Part shown: piece by piece, positions 20,216 through 31,554 of the stretch
Layout of the letters: the number at the start of each line of letters is the position of its first letter
How positions within the stretch are numbered: the stretch's first letter is position 1
Source: Candidatus Saccharimonadota bacterium
Lineage (GTDB): Bacteria; Patescibacteriota; Saccharimonadia; Saccharimonadales; UBA4665
DNA length: 33,735 nucleotides
Assembly: GCA_027345405.1 (NCBI GenBank)
Contig: DAHWID010000006.1
Coordinates: forward strand, 1 to 33,735
Direction of reading: 5' to 3'
Position numbers and translations under genes: made by a program
Notes under the pieces: model-generated
Seen by the model: the letters and a program-made list of their open reading frames with translations, nothing else
Told to the model about the DNA's origin: nothing
The model's database searches: none

Positions 20216-21055
20216 ATGCAGCACTCCCGGCGAAAAACTAACACGTTTGCCAAATTACTGAGCCTGCTGTTATTAACCATGGCATCAATTGGGCTGTTTG
20301 GCGCTTTAGTTACAGCTGATCCGTTAATCACCCAAGGTTTTGATACCACCCAGAATTTAAGTATCGGGTCCATCGTCAGTGCGGTGCCCGGCTCGCAAAA
20401 CAGCGTGGCAAGCGCCAATTTGACTAATGCCCGTTCGTTAATCGGCGTAGTGATCGCCAGCAATAATGCCGAAGTGTCACTGACAAGCGGGATTAACCAG
20501 GTACAAGTGGCAACTAGTGGGATTAACCAAGTGTTAGTTTCCAATTTAAACGGTGCCATCAAAACCGGTGACGAAATTACTGCTTCACCTATCAGCGGTG
20601 TCGGTATGTTGGCAACCGATAACGCCGAAGTTATTGGAACCGCCCAGGGTAATTTTCCAAATACCACTGCCCAAAAGCAGACTATTGCAACGAGTAGCGG
20701 TAAGCAGACCGTCGAAATCGGCGATGTGTCGGTACTAGTGAGTGTTGGATATTACACCAAACAACCGCCGAAAACCCTGATCCCGACTGCGATTCAAAAC
20801 CTGGCTAATGCGATTGCCGGTAAGACGGTCAAGACTTTGCCAATAATCTTAAGTGCGGTCATTTTCTTCCTGACCTTAATTGTCGTAGTGGCGATTGTTT
20901 ATTCAATGATCCATGGCAGCATTATTTCGGTTGGTCGCAATCCAATGGCTCAATCTGCCATTTATCGCAACGTTATGCAGATGTCGGCGCTCGTTGTAGC
21001 CATAGTTGCAGTTGCGCTGTTTGTTATTTTCATGATATTAACGAGGTTAAGCTAA
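20216..21055 (+). CDS. Exported protein with surface-fibre-like ectodomain and C-terminal F-type subunit c-like TM hairpin lacking the ion-binding carboxylate
   Basis: N-terminal signal/TM; ectodomain with GVVIASNNAEVSLTSG...GDEITASPISGVGMLATDNAEVIGTAQ; C-terminal hairpin ...VYSMIHGSIISVGRNPMAQSAIYRNVMQMSALVVAIVAVALFV with the c-subunit-like R-N-P loop; first gene of the F1-like cluster. Confidence 0.65.
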   Translation: MQHSRRKTNTFAKLLSLLLLTMASIGLFGALVTADPLITQGFDTTQNLSIGSIVSAVPGSQNSVASANLTNARSLIGVVIASNNAEVSLTSGINQVQVATSGINQVLVSNLNGAIKTGDEITASPISGVGMLATDNAEVIGTAQGNFPNTTAQKQTIATSSGKQTVEIGDVSVLVSVGYYTKQPPKTLIPTAIQNLANAIAGKTVKTLPIILSAVIFFLTLIVVVAIVYSMIHGSIISVGRNPMAQSAIYRNVMQMSALVVAIVAVALFVIFMILTRLS

Positions 21056-21068
21056 GGGGGCGGGCAAA

Positions 21069-21689
21069 ATGAACATCGCATTTGAAATTTTTCTCTACAT
21101 TGATGTATTTATCATTGGGGTGGTGGCCGCAGTGGCTTTTTATCATGCGCGGGCTCACTTTAAACCGCAGCCATCAGCTAAGCACCTGACAACGGCCGCC
21201 AAAGAAGTTAACCTGAGCAAAGACGTCCGCGATAAACTGCTACTTGAATCGCAGCAGAACTACCAGCATATTTTAGACCAAGCTGCAGTTGATCTCAGTC
21301 ATGAGCTAGCCGTGACGGCCGAAAAAATTAACACCACAATTAAAAATCTAGCAGCAGATATTATTACCAAAGAGCTTGAAGGTTTCGAAAAGTTATTTAA
21401 GGACTACCAGCAAACAGCGGCGAACGAACTGACAGCTGCTAGCACCCAAACCGAAACATATCAAAAGGAATTAAAAGCCAAACTGGATGCCCAGACTGAA
21501 CAAGAACGCCAGCGGTTAGTATCCCTGATTGACAATCAGCTAGCCGATGCGGTTTTATCTTTCTTAAATGAAGCCATGCAACACGAAGTCGATCTTGGTG
21601 CACAAGCTGACTATCTGATCAAATTACTTGATGAGCATAAGAGCGAGTTTAAAGAAGCGGTGGTGGGACATGAATCAGCTAAAGCTTGA
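21069..21689 (+). CDS. F-type ATPase subunit b-like peripheral stalk protein
   Basis: Single N-terminal TM followed by long Ala/Gln/Lys/Glu-rich coiled-coil; position immediately before a delta-like gene. Confidence 0.65.
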   Translation: MNIAFEIFLYIDVFIIGVVAAVAFYHARAHFKPQPSAKHLTTAAKEVNLSKDVRDKLLLESQQNYQHILDQAAVDLSHELAVTAEKINTTIKNLAADIITKELEGFEKLFKDYQQTAANELTAASTQTETYQKELKAKLDAQTEQERQRLVSLIDNQLADAVLSFLNEAMQHEVDLGAQADYLIKLLDEHKSEFKEAVVGHESAKA

Positions 21690-22164
21690 TGAATCAATTA
21701 GCTCAAGTGAGGATTTGCGGGCGGTGATTGAAGAAATCAAGTCATATAAGTCAGCCTTCCGTCAGGCACAGATTAAAGCTGCAGTCAGTCACCACTCAGG
21801 CCGCCAGCCATTGCCTGAACTGTCTGCCCCCGCCGCGGCAATGCTCAACCAGTTCCGTAGCGGTTCGAAACCAATCATCAATGAAACGATTGAACAGGCT
21901 TTAGTTGAACTCGAGCGGGTGTTTACCCAAGCCGTTAAAATCAGGGTGGTTTTGGCTGCCCCGGCACCCAATAGTCTAAAACGGCGTTTAACCGACTGGA
22001 TGCGCAACAATATAGCTAAGGATCTATTGATTGACTATCGTTACGATAGCGGGATTTTAGGCGGCATGGTAATAATTGCCGGAAGCCATATATATGATTG
22101 GTCCTTCCGCCGCGATTTGCAGGCGAAGAGTGATAAGTTGAAAGAGGTTATATCGCGTGTTTGA
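21670..22164 (+). CDS. F-type ATPase subunit delta-like (AtpH-like)
   Basis: C-terminal YRYDSGILGGMVIIAGSHIYDWSFRRDLQAKSDKLKEVI matches the delta C-terminal pattern (D..l.gG..i..gd.v.D.S.r..L..L). Start at 21670 instead of 21628. Confidence 0.75.
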   Translation: MNQLKLDESISSSEDLRAVIEEIKSYKSAFRQAQIKAAVSHHSGRQPLPELSAPAAAMLNQFRSGSKPIINETIEQALVELERVFTQAVKIRVVLAAPAPNSLKRRLTDWMRNNIAKDLLIDYRYDSGILGGMVIIAGSHIYDWSFRRDLQAKSDKLKEVISRV

Positions 22165-23648
22165 CAATCAGAAATTCACTAAATTAGTCGAGTCCAATAA
22201 CTTAACCGGTGAAGTCGTTTCAACTAATGGTTTTATAGTTGAAGTTAAGGGTTTAGAGGGCGTGCGGTTAGGAGCAATGGTACTTTTCAGCGACGGACAA
22301 CGCGGTCTGGTACGCGAGGCTTACGGCGATCGCGTGATTTTATTCAATATCGATTCGGAACATATTGCGCCTGGTACTTTAGCGGTGGTTGAGAACGATT
22401 TACTGCAAGTACCGGTCGGCAAAGAGTTAATCGGGCGGGTGGTTACGCCGATGGGTAATCCAATTGACGGCAAGGGACCGCTAAAAGCTAAAAAGCTTTC
22501 AGGTGTTTTTAACCCGGCGCCTGGGATTATGGCCCGTAGTATGCTTAATGAGCAACTGGCAAGTGGCGTACCGGCTGTAGATATGTTCTTTCCGATTGTG
22601 TTGGGACAGAGGATTGCCATTTTGGGCGACTCGAAGTCCGGTAAAAGTACCTTCTTAAGCCAGCTGGCAGCTAATCAGGCCGGTACTGACCGGATTGTAG
22701 TTTACGCCATGGTTGGTAAGCGTAAAGTCGACATTGAATCGCTCCTAAATGGCTTAAATACTAGCGGAGCGATACAACATACAATCGTTGTCATTGCCGA
22801 CATCTTTGATTCCCTAACTTTGTCTTACCTGGCACCTTATGCAGCCTGCGCGATGGCCGAGGAGCTATGGCACCAGGGTCATGACGTTGTTATTATTTAT
22901 GACGATTTATCCAGCCATGCTGAGGCCTACCGGCAATTGTCGCTTATCCAGGAAGTTGATCCTGGAAGGGATAGTTATCCTGGAGATATTTTTTATGCCC
23001 ATAGCTCGCTCCTTGAGCGTGCTGGAAAACTACTCGACGGCGACAAAACACTCACTGCCTTACCGGTGGTCGTAACTCCCAATAACGACATTACTGCCTA
23101 TCTTTCGACCTCCATTATGTCGATTACTGACGGGCAGATTATCTTTGATTTGAATGCCTTTAGAGCCGGTATCCGGCCGGCCATTAATGCTGGTTTAAGC
23201 GTTTCACGGGTTGGCGGCCAGGCGCAAACGGTGCGGCAGAAACGTTTAAGCGGGACCTTATTCCAAAAAGTTGCCGCCTACCACCAGGCAGAAGAGTTTG
23301 CACATTTTGGCTCTAACCTGTCGAAAGAAGCGGCGAGAGATCTCAAGCTTGGTCAGCAAATTTATGCCGTACTCCACCAAATGCCGGAGGAACTATACAG
23401 CTTGACTGAACAGCAGTTGGTACTGGAAACAGTGTTGCTGGGCAATGCGCAGGTAGAAATCGACATTGATGCTTTAAAGAAATCCGCTAAGGAAGCTGCA
23501 CCTAAAGTAAAAACTGAAGAAGATTTTGACAAGCTGGAGGCCGAATTACTGAAGCGGCACTCATATGCTATTGCCGGGGACGAACCTAAACCGCCAGCTG
23601 ATCAGGCTGATTCTAATCCGAGTGAAGAAAAACCAGAAGAGGCAAAAA

Positions 23649-23662
<14 letters not shown>
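22157..23662 (+). CDS. F1-like ATPase alpha subunit with acidic C-terminal extension
   Basis: Walker A GDSKSGKST, ALPVVVTPNNDITAYLSTSIMSITDGQIIFD, GIRPAINAGLSVSRVGGQAQT (arginine finger), VIIYDDLSSHAEAYRQLSL. GTG start. Confidence 0.9.
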
Positions 23663-26165
<2,503 letters not shown>

Positions 26166-26171
26166 ATAAAA

Positions 26172-27239
26172 CTACTGTTCAACCATATAGTTAATCTGAT
26201 AACCGCCCGGACTCAGGCCGCTGGCACTATTAATGGTGAAGCTACCAGTGCCCGTGCTGCCAACAAAAAAAGGCGCATAGCTGCCGAGAGGAGTAATTAC
26301 GACCACGGGTGGCGAAGAGTAGGGTGAATGGAAAACTACATATGCGGCTATGCCACCTTGGGGCGGTGCCCCAGCGCCTACTCCTAAAGCTATCGTTCCG
26401 GCGATATCGTTTCCCGATAAACTGACCGAACCATAGCTTCCGAGCGCCGCTCCCCGGCTGACAGAAGGAGATGCGCCAGCTGTTATAATGTGAGACTCAA
26501 CTTCAATTGAACCTGAAGCCACAATGTTACCGACAGCAATGTTGCTAGCGCTAAGTTCGCCACCTACCGAGAGGTTGCTCGATATAGCGGCGCTAGCATT
26601 GACGCTTAATAGGCCGGCAATTGTCACGGCATTTTGAAAAGTAGCGGTCCCACCAACCTCAAAATTACTCTTAACTCCCAGGGTTGAGGCAGTGGCGGCG
26701 CCGTTGATATTAATTGAATTAACACTTGAGTTGCCGGCTTGAAGCTGGCTGAAGTTAGCGTTGGTAGCGTTTAGGGTAGAGTTAAGATGCAGTTGGCCGC
26801 CGATACTAACATTTCCAGCAACCGTTAACTGTGAATTGAACTGAGCCGTCGGATCAACAATCAACTTTTCGTTAGTATTGCCGATTGAGGTGTCGTTAAC
26901 ACCGAGCTTCGATAACGTGGATGGACTAATCGAAACTCCCTTGGAATCAATCGCCTTCTGATTGGTGCTTTCCTGATTAAGCAAATAACCCAAAACGGCG
27001 GCGTTTATCCCTAAAATTATGATCACGACTCCCAGCCCGATAAACATAGCCTTATGGCTCGGACGAAAAGTTAGCAGCCGCTTTTTAACTTCGGATTCAC
27101 TAATCGGTTTACGGGTGATACGCTCGTCTTTAGCTACGACCTTAACTTTCTCACCGTCTTCTTCTCGCGGCTTGAGTGCTTCACCGTCAGTTGAGATGTC
27201 CTGCGGCTTGTTTTGGTCCCTTATGGGGTTGTTCGCCAC
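26172..27239 (-). CDS. Membrane-anchored fibre-like surface protein with tail-fibre-like C-terminal domain
   Basis: Cytoplasmic charged N-terminus, TM (MFIGLGVVIIILGINAAVLGYLL), repetitive VGG/NV-type beta repeats, C-terminal FHSPYSSPPVVVITPLGSYAPFFVGSTGTGSFTINS...YMVEQ like phage tail-fibre/receptor-binding C-termini. Confidence 0.65.
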   Translation of the reverse strand: MANNPIRDQNKPQDISTDGEALKPREEDGEKVKVVAKDERITRKPISESEVKKRLLTFRPSHKAMFIGLGVVIIILGINAAVLGYLLNQESTNQKAIDSKGVSISPSTLSKLGVNDTSIGNTNEKLIVDPTAQFNSQLTVAGNVSIGGQLHLNSTLNATNANFSQLQAGNSSVNSININGAATASTLGVKSNFEVGGTATFQNAVTIAGLLSVNASAAISSNLSVGGELSASNIAVGNIVASGSIEVESHIITAGASPSVSRGAALGSYGSVSLSGNDIAGTIALGVGAGAPPQGGIAAYVVFHSPYSSPPVVVITPLGSYAPFFVGSTGTGSFTINSASGLSPGGYQINYMVEQ

Positions 27240-27291
27240 CTATTTTGTCCCTTTTTCTGTTAGACTTAATCTAGCTATATAATATAAAAAC

Positions 27292-28032
27292 ATGACCGTT
27301 TTGGGAAGGCGACAGCAGCTAGCAATTTATTTTGGGTTTACTTTAGCCTGGGCGTTAATGACATTTGGCTTTGTATCAAGTTATGCCAGCTCATCGCCGC
27401 ATTATCAGTTAATCGAAACTTCACTCGGTGGAACCGGATTGGTTAATAGTGCATCGACTAATTATCAAGCTCAGCAATCTGGTGCTGTCATTGGCGTTGG
27501 CACTTCAACCGGTACTAGTTATCAAGTTGAGGCTGGACACCTAACGACCGGAGCTCCAGCCTTATCTTTCGGTATAATTGGCGCCAGTCCCAGCTTCGGC
27601 ACCTTTTCTCCGACCGCTACGGCTACGGCGACCTCGCAGTTTGAGGTAATTGACTATACTAGCTATGGCTATGCGGTGTTGATTTATGGCAATCCTCCAA
27701 GTAACGGTGAGGGAACAACAATTACACCATTGTCGTCCAACGCTTCGCCGCAGACCGGAGTTGATCAGTTTGGTATGAACCTTGTTGCCAATAGTGTACC
27801 AACCGCCTTTGGGGCAAATCCTAACTACGGTCAATTCGGCTTCGGTACGGTTGAGCCTAACTATGATACAGCCAATAGTTTTCGCTTTGATAGCGGTGAT
27901 GAGATCGCCTATTCGAGTAAAAGTTCCGGTGAAACGGTTTATACCATTAGCTATATTGTTAACGTGGCTAATCTGACACCTGGAGGGGTTTATGTTTCAA
28001 CCCAAAACCTGCTTTGTGTAGCAACTTACTAA
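27292..28032 (+). CDS. Secreted surface protein (paralogue family A)
   Basis: N-terminal signal/TM; shares DQFGMNLVAN and YTISYIVNVANLTPGGVYVSTQNLLC C-terminal pattern with the next two genes. Confidence 0.65.
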   Translation: MTVLGRRQQLAIYFGFTLAWALMTFGFVSSYASSSPHYQLIETSLGGTGLVNSASTNYQAQQSGAVIGVGTSTGTSYQVEAGHLTTGAPALSFGIIGASPSFGTFSPTATATATSQFEVIDYTSYGYAVLIYGNPPSNGEGTTITPLSSNASPQTGVDQFGMNLVANSVPTAFGANPNYGQFGFGTVEPNYDTANSFRFDSGDEIAYSSKSSGETVYTISYIVNVANLTPGGVYVSTQNLLCVATY

Positions 28033-28048
28033 ATTAAGCATTAGTGGC

Positions 28049-28078
28049 TTGACAAAACTTTACTATTACTGATAGCAT
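28049..28078 (+). promoter_or_regulatory. Candidate sigma70-like promoter upstream of 28122 gene
   Basis: TTGACA (28049-28054), 18-nt spacer, TAGCAT (28073-28078). Confidence 0.4.
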
Positions 28079-28121
28079 ACTAGTTGTACAGTTAAAACAA
28101 AATCAAAAACAAAATAAAAAT

Positions 28122-29300
28122 ATGGTTATAAAGCTGAAGAGATTTGTATACCTGGCTGTTGCCGGGATGATGTTTGCCGCACTAGGAGCAGTTATACTAC
28201 CAAGCCGCTTGGTTGAAGCGGCGGAAATAACCAGCAGGAGTTTGACGCTTGAAACCGACTCTACCGCTACCACACCGGTAGGCGGTTCAACACCGAGCGG
28301 TACAGTCGATCATCTATTTGCGTTTACGTTACCAACCAGTACCGCCATCCAATCAATTGAGTTTCAATACTGCGCCAGCCTTACCTCAACCGATGTCTGC
28401 TCATCTAGCTTGCCGGCTGGGCTGACGACTACTTCAGCAACCCTCGGTACGACATCCTCGGCCTTAAGCGCATTTACGCTCAATAATTCTACTAACGGAA
28501 CACTGTATATAACCTCCTCTAGTGCTTATACACCAGCGGCCAATACGGCTTTAAGTGTTCAATTTGTCGGAATTGTCAACCCCAGTGCCACTAACACCAC
28601 CTTTTACGTGACAATCTCGACTTGGCAGCAAGCCACACCTGGGACGACTTTAGTTGATGAAGGTAATGTTGCCGCCTCAACCGCCAACCCGATCGATCTA
28701 AACGGAGTCATGCCTGAATCGCTGGTTTTTTGTACCGGGGCCACGGTTAGTGAAACTAGCGGTGTACCCAGTTGTTCCACCGCGACATCTGGTACTGTTA
28801 ATTTTCAAACGGTGTTCTCGCCAAACTACACATCAGTTGCTACCTCGCAAATGGCGGCTTCTACCAATGCTTTAAATGGTTATCAAATTACCGTACTCGG
28901 TCCAACTATGACGAGTGGAAGTAGTGCGATTACAGCAATTGGCGCAACGGCTGCGGCACCGGTTAACGGCCAAGACCAGTTTGGCATAAATCTAGTTGCC
29001 AACACCACCGCAACTAATCCGAATTGTGGAACATCACTTACTTGTGGCACAGCTATTACTCCGGCTTCCGACGGCACTAGTTACTTTGCGCTTCCGGCAA
29101 CGAATTATGCTACGGCCGATAAATATGCGTTTGCGGCTAATACCACAACGGTTGTAGCTACCAGTGGCTACCCAAGCGGCACGACGGTCGGAACAGACGC
29201 TCAGATATACACTGCCACATATGTCGTTAACGTCCAGGGTTTGACACCAGCCGGTACCTATACCACGACTCTTACCTATATCTGTACCCCGACGTTCTAA
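28122..29300 (+). CDS. Secreted surface protein (paralogue family A), tandem copy 1
   Basis: Signal peptide; RSLTLETDSTATTPVGGS...; paired Cys; C-terminus GLTPAGTYTTTLTYICTPTF. Confidence 0.75.
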   Translation: MVIKLKRFVYLAVAGMMFAALGAVILPSRLVEAAEITSRSLTLETDSTATTPVGGSTPSGTVDHLFAFTLPTSTAIQSIEFQYCASLTSTDVCSSSLPAGLTTTSATLGTTSSALSAFTLNNSTNGTLYITSSSAYTPAANTALSVQFVGIVNPSATNTTFYVTISTWQQATPGTTLVDEGNVAASTANPIDLNGVMPESLVFCTGATVSETSGVPSCSTATSGTVNFQTVFSPNYTSVATSQMAASTNALNGYQITVLGPTMTSGSSAITAIGATAAAPVNGQDQFGINLVANTTATNPNCGTSLTCGTAITPASDGTSYFALPATNYATADKYAFAANTTTVVATSGYPSGTTVGTDAQIYTATYVVNVQGLTPAGTYTTTLTYICTPTF

Positions 29301-29353
29301 AAAATACATAAGCGGTATTTACATTATCTGCATGTACGTGTTAGTATCTGTTT

Positions 29354-30502
29354 ATGCAACCGAGGCGGATCCTTGGGAGGCTGTACCTGGCGGTAGTATT
29401 AGGATTTATAGCGGCAACGATCAGCCCACTTTTTATGCAACCGACAGCACTAGCGGCCCAGATAACAAACAGAAGCTTAACCCTTCAAACAGACTCCTCA
29501 GCGACAACACCAGTAGGAGGATCTGATCCTGGTGGAACAGTTGATCATTTGTTTCAATTCACCGTACCATCAGCTACAGCGATACAGTCAATCGAGTTTA
29601 CATATTGCTCCAGCTTGACCACGTCCGATGTGTGTTCAACTAGCGTACCAACTGGCCTTACAACTACCGCTGCTACGCTTGGAACTGATTCAAGCGCGTT
29701 AAGCGGTTTTACGCTTAATAATTCAACTAACGGCACTCCATATTTGACGTCCTCTAGCGCTTATACCCCGGCCGCAGATACGGCCTTAAGCGTACAGTTA
29801 GTCGGCGTGGTCAACCCGACGGCCGCCAATACAACTTTTTTTGTAACGATATCGACTTGGGAACAAGCTACACCCGGCACGACATTGGTTGATGAAGGTA
29901 ACGTTGCCGCGTCTACCGCTAACCCGATCGTATTAACCGGTGTAATGCCCGAATCGCTAATTTTTTGTACCGGTGCAACAATTAGCGAAACTAGCGGTAT
30001 TCCAAATTGTTCAACTGCTACGTCTGGGAACATTGCTTTTCCGATGCTATTTTCACCATCAGCCACAGCCTATACAACCTCACAAATGGCGGCTTCCACC
30101 AATGGTACATACGGCTATGTGATTACGATTACCGGTACGCCGCCGACCAACGGCTCTAACCAGGTTAGTCCGATTACTACGGCTACCACGTCTCAAATTG
30201 GTACGTCGCAATTCGGGCTGAATCTAGAAGTTAACACCACTCCGGCAGTGGGTACAGCAGTTACGCCAGCCTCGGATGGAGTTAACTATTTCGCCTATCC
30301 GGAGACCGGGTATAACACGGCTAATGATTTTCAATTTAACTCCGGTAATACGGTAGCCAACAGCGGATACTCAACCGGTACGCCGACGAAGCCTACTGAT
30401 GCGCAGATTTATACGGTATCATATATAGTTAACGTACCGGGTAATTTGCCTCCAGGGACGTACACATCGACGTTGACATATATCTGCACGCCGACCTTTT
30501 AA
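29354..30502 (+). CDS. Secreted surface protein (paralogue family A), tandem copy 2
   Basis: Highly similar at protein level to the 28122 gene: ATPGTTLVDEGNVAASTANPI, C-terminus LPPGTYTSTLTYICTPTF; signal peptide. Confidence 0.75.
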   Translation: MQPRRILGRLYLAVVLGFIAATISPLFMQPTALAAQITNRSLTLQTDSSATTPVGGSDPGGTVDHLFQFTVPSATAIQSIEFTYCSSLTTSDVCSTSVPTGLTTTAATLGTDSSALSGFTLNNSTNGTPYLTSSSAYTPAADTALSVQLVGVVNPTAANTTFFVTISTWEQATPGTTLVDEGNVAASTANPIVLTGVMPESLIFCTGATISETSGIPNCSTATSGNIAFPMLFSPSATAYTTSQMAASTNGTYGYVITITGTPPTNGSNQVSPITTATTSQIGTSQFGLNLEVNTTPAVGTAVTPASDGVNYFAYPETGYNTANDFQFNSGNTVANSGYSTGTPTKPTDAQIYTVSYIVNVPGNLPPGTYTSTLTYICTPTF

Positions 30503-30513
30503 ATACTTTGCCA

Positions 30514-31524
30514 ATGAATAAAATTAGAAATTTATTTGTTTTAGGTGTCAGCCTACTGTTAGTGCAGGTAATACTGCCGCAAGTGGCGTTTCGTGCTACG
30601 AACACGCCGATTTCACCCACCAATATCGGTCAGGCGCTTGAGATTGACCCACCCCTAATCGAGTTGAGCGGAAACCCCGGACAGACAATCACCGCCCAAA
30701 TCGAAATTAAAAACATTTCCAAAGGTTCCGTAATCGTCAGCAATCAGATCAATGATTTTACGGCTAAAGGTGAAACCGGAATACCGGACATCTTGATTAA
30801 CTCCAAAGTCAAAGACCCTTATTCCATTTTGGGGTATATTGCCCCGCTATCTGACTTTGCGCTTAAGTCTCAACAAACCAAGACCTTAAATATTAATATA
30901 AACATTCCAAGAGACGCCTCTCCGGGTGGACATTACGGAGTAATTCGTTTTACCGGGACCCCGGCCACTCTAACTGGCAGAAGCGGCGTGTCGTTATCCG
31001 CCAGCCTTGGCGCTTTGGTTTTACTGACTGTTAACGGGCACATCGTTGAAAAATTGCAAACCCATCAGTTTAGCGTCAGTTCGAATGGTGTAGGGAGCAG
31101 CGGTTTTTTCCAAAACGATCCGTTTGTGTTTACGGAAGTCTTTCAAAACGTCGGCAACGAACACGTTATACCTACAGGCATGCTGACTGTTAAAGATATG
31201 TTCGGTCATACGGTTTTGCAAATGTATATCAACAATACCCAGGGCAATGTTTTGCCAGGAACGATGCGCAAGTTTACTCAGGAGATTAGTAAGGTCAACG
31301 TTGGCAACAAACGCTTCTTTGGCCGTTATACTGCCACTTTTAGCGTTAAATACGGTTCTCCCGTGCAAACATTAAACGGCCGTTTAACATTTTTGGTCAT
31401 CCCCGTCGAGCTGATTATTATCTGGCTGGTTGTTTTGATCGCTGGCTTCTTCTTGATAAGATACGGGCTTAAGCGGTATAATCAACACATACTAGACAAA
31501 GCACAAAAATCCAAGAAAAAATAA
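30514..31524 (+). CDS. DUF916-like surface protein with C-terminal TM anchor
   Basis: Signal peptide; IDPPLIELSGNPGQTITAQIEIKNISKGSVIV; DASPGGHYGVIRFTG; C-terminal TM IIIWLVVLIAGFFLI plus basic tail. ATG 30514 preferred over TTG 30508. Confidence 0.65.
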   Translation: MNKIRNLFVLGVSLLLVQVILPQVAFRATNTPISPTNIGQALEIDPPLIELSGNPGQTITAQIEIKNISKGSVIVSNQINDFTAKGETGIPDILINSKVKDPYSILGYIAPLSDFALKSQQTKTLNININIPRDASPGGHYGVIRFTGTPATLTGRSGVSLSASLGALVLLTVNGHIVEKLQTHQFSVSSNGVGSSGFFQNDPFVFTEVFQNVGNEHVIPTGMLTVKDMFGHTVLQMYINNTQGNVLPGTMRKFTQEISKVNVGNKRFFGRYTATFSVKYGSPVQTLNGRLTFLVIPVELIIIWLVVLIAGFFLIRYGLKRYNQHILDKAQKSKKK

Positions 31525-31554
31525 ACACCAAATTAAAAAATAAAAAAGTTTAAC

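Noticed and set aside
20203-20667. 154-aa reverse-strand ORF opposite the first gene of the F1-like cluster
   Set aside because: It is antisense shadow of a well-supported forward CDS; no recognisable domain or ribosome binding site.
29332-29526. 64-aa ORF overlapping the start of the 29354 gene
   Set aside because: The 29354 frame has a signal peptide and paralogue homology; this frame has neither.
31021-31368. 115-aa reverse-strand ORF
   Set aside because: Antisense to the DUF916-like CDS, no supporting features.
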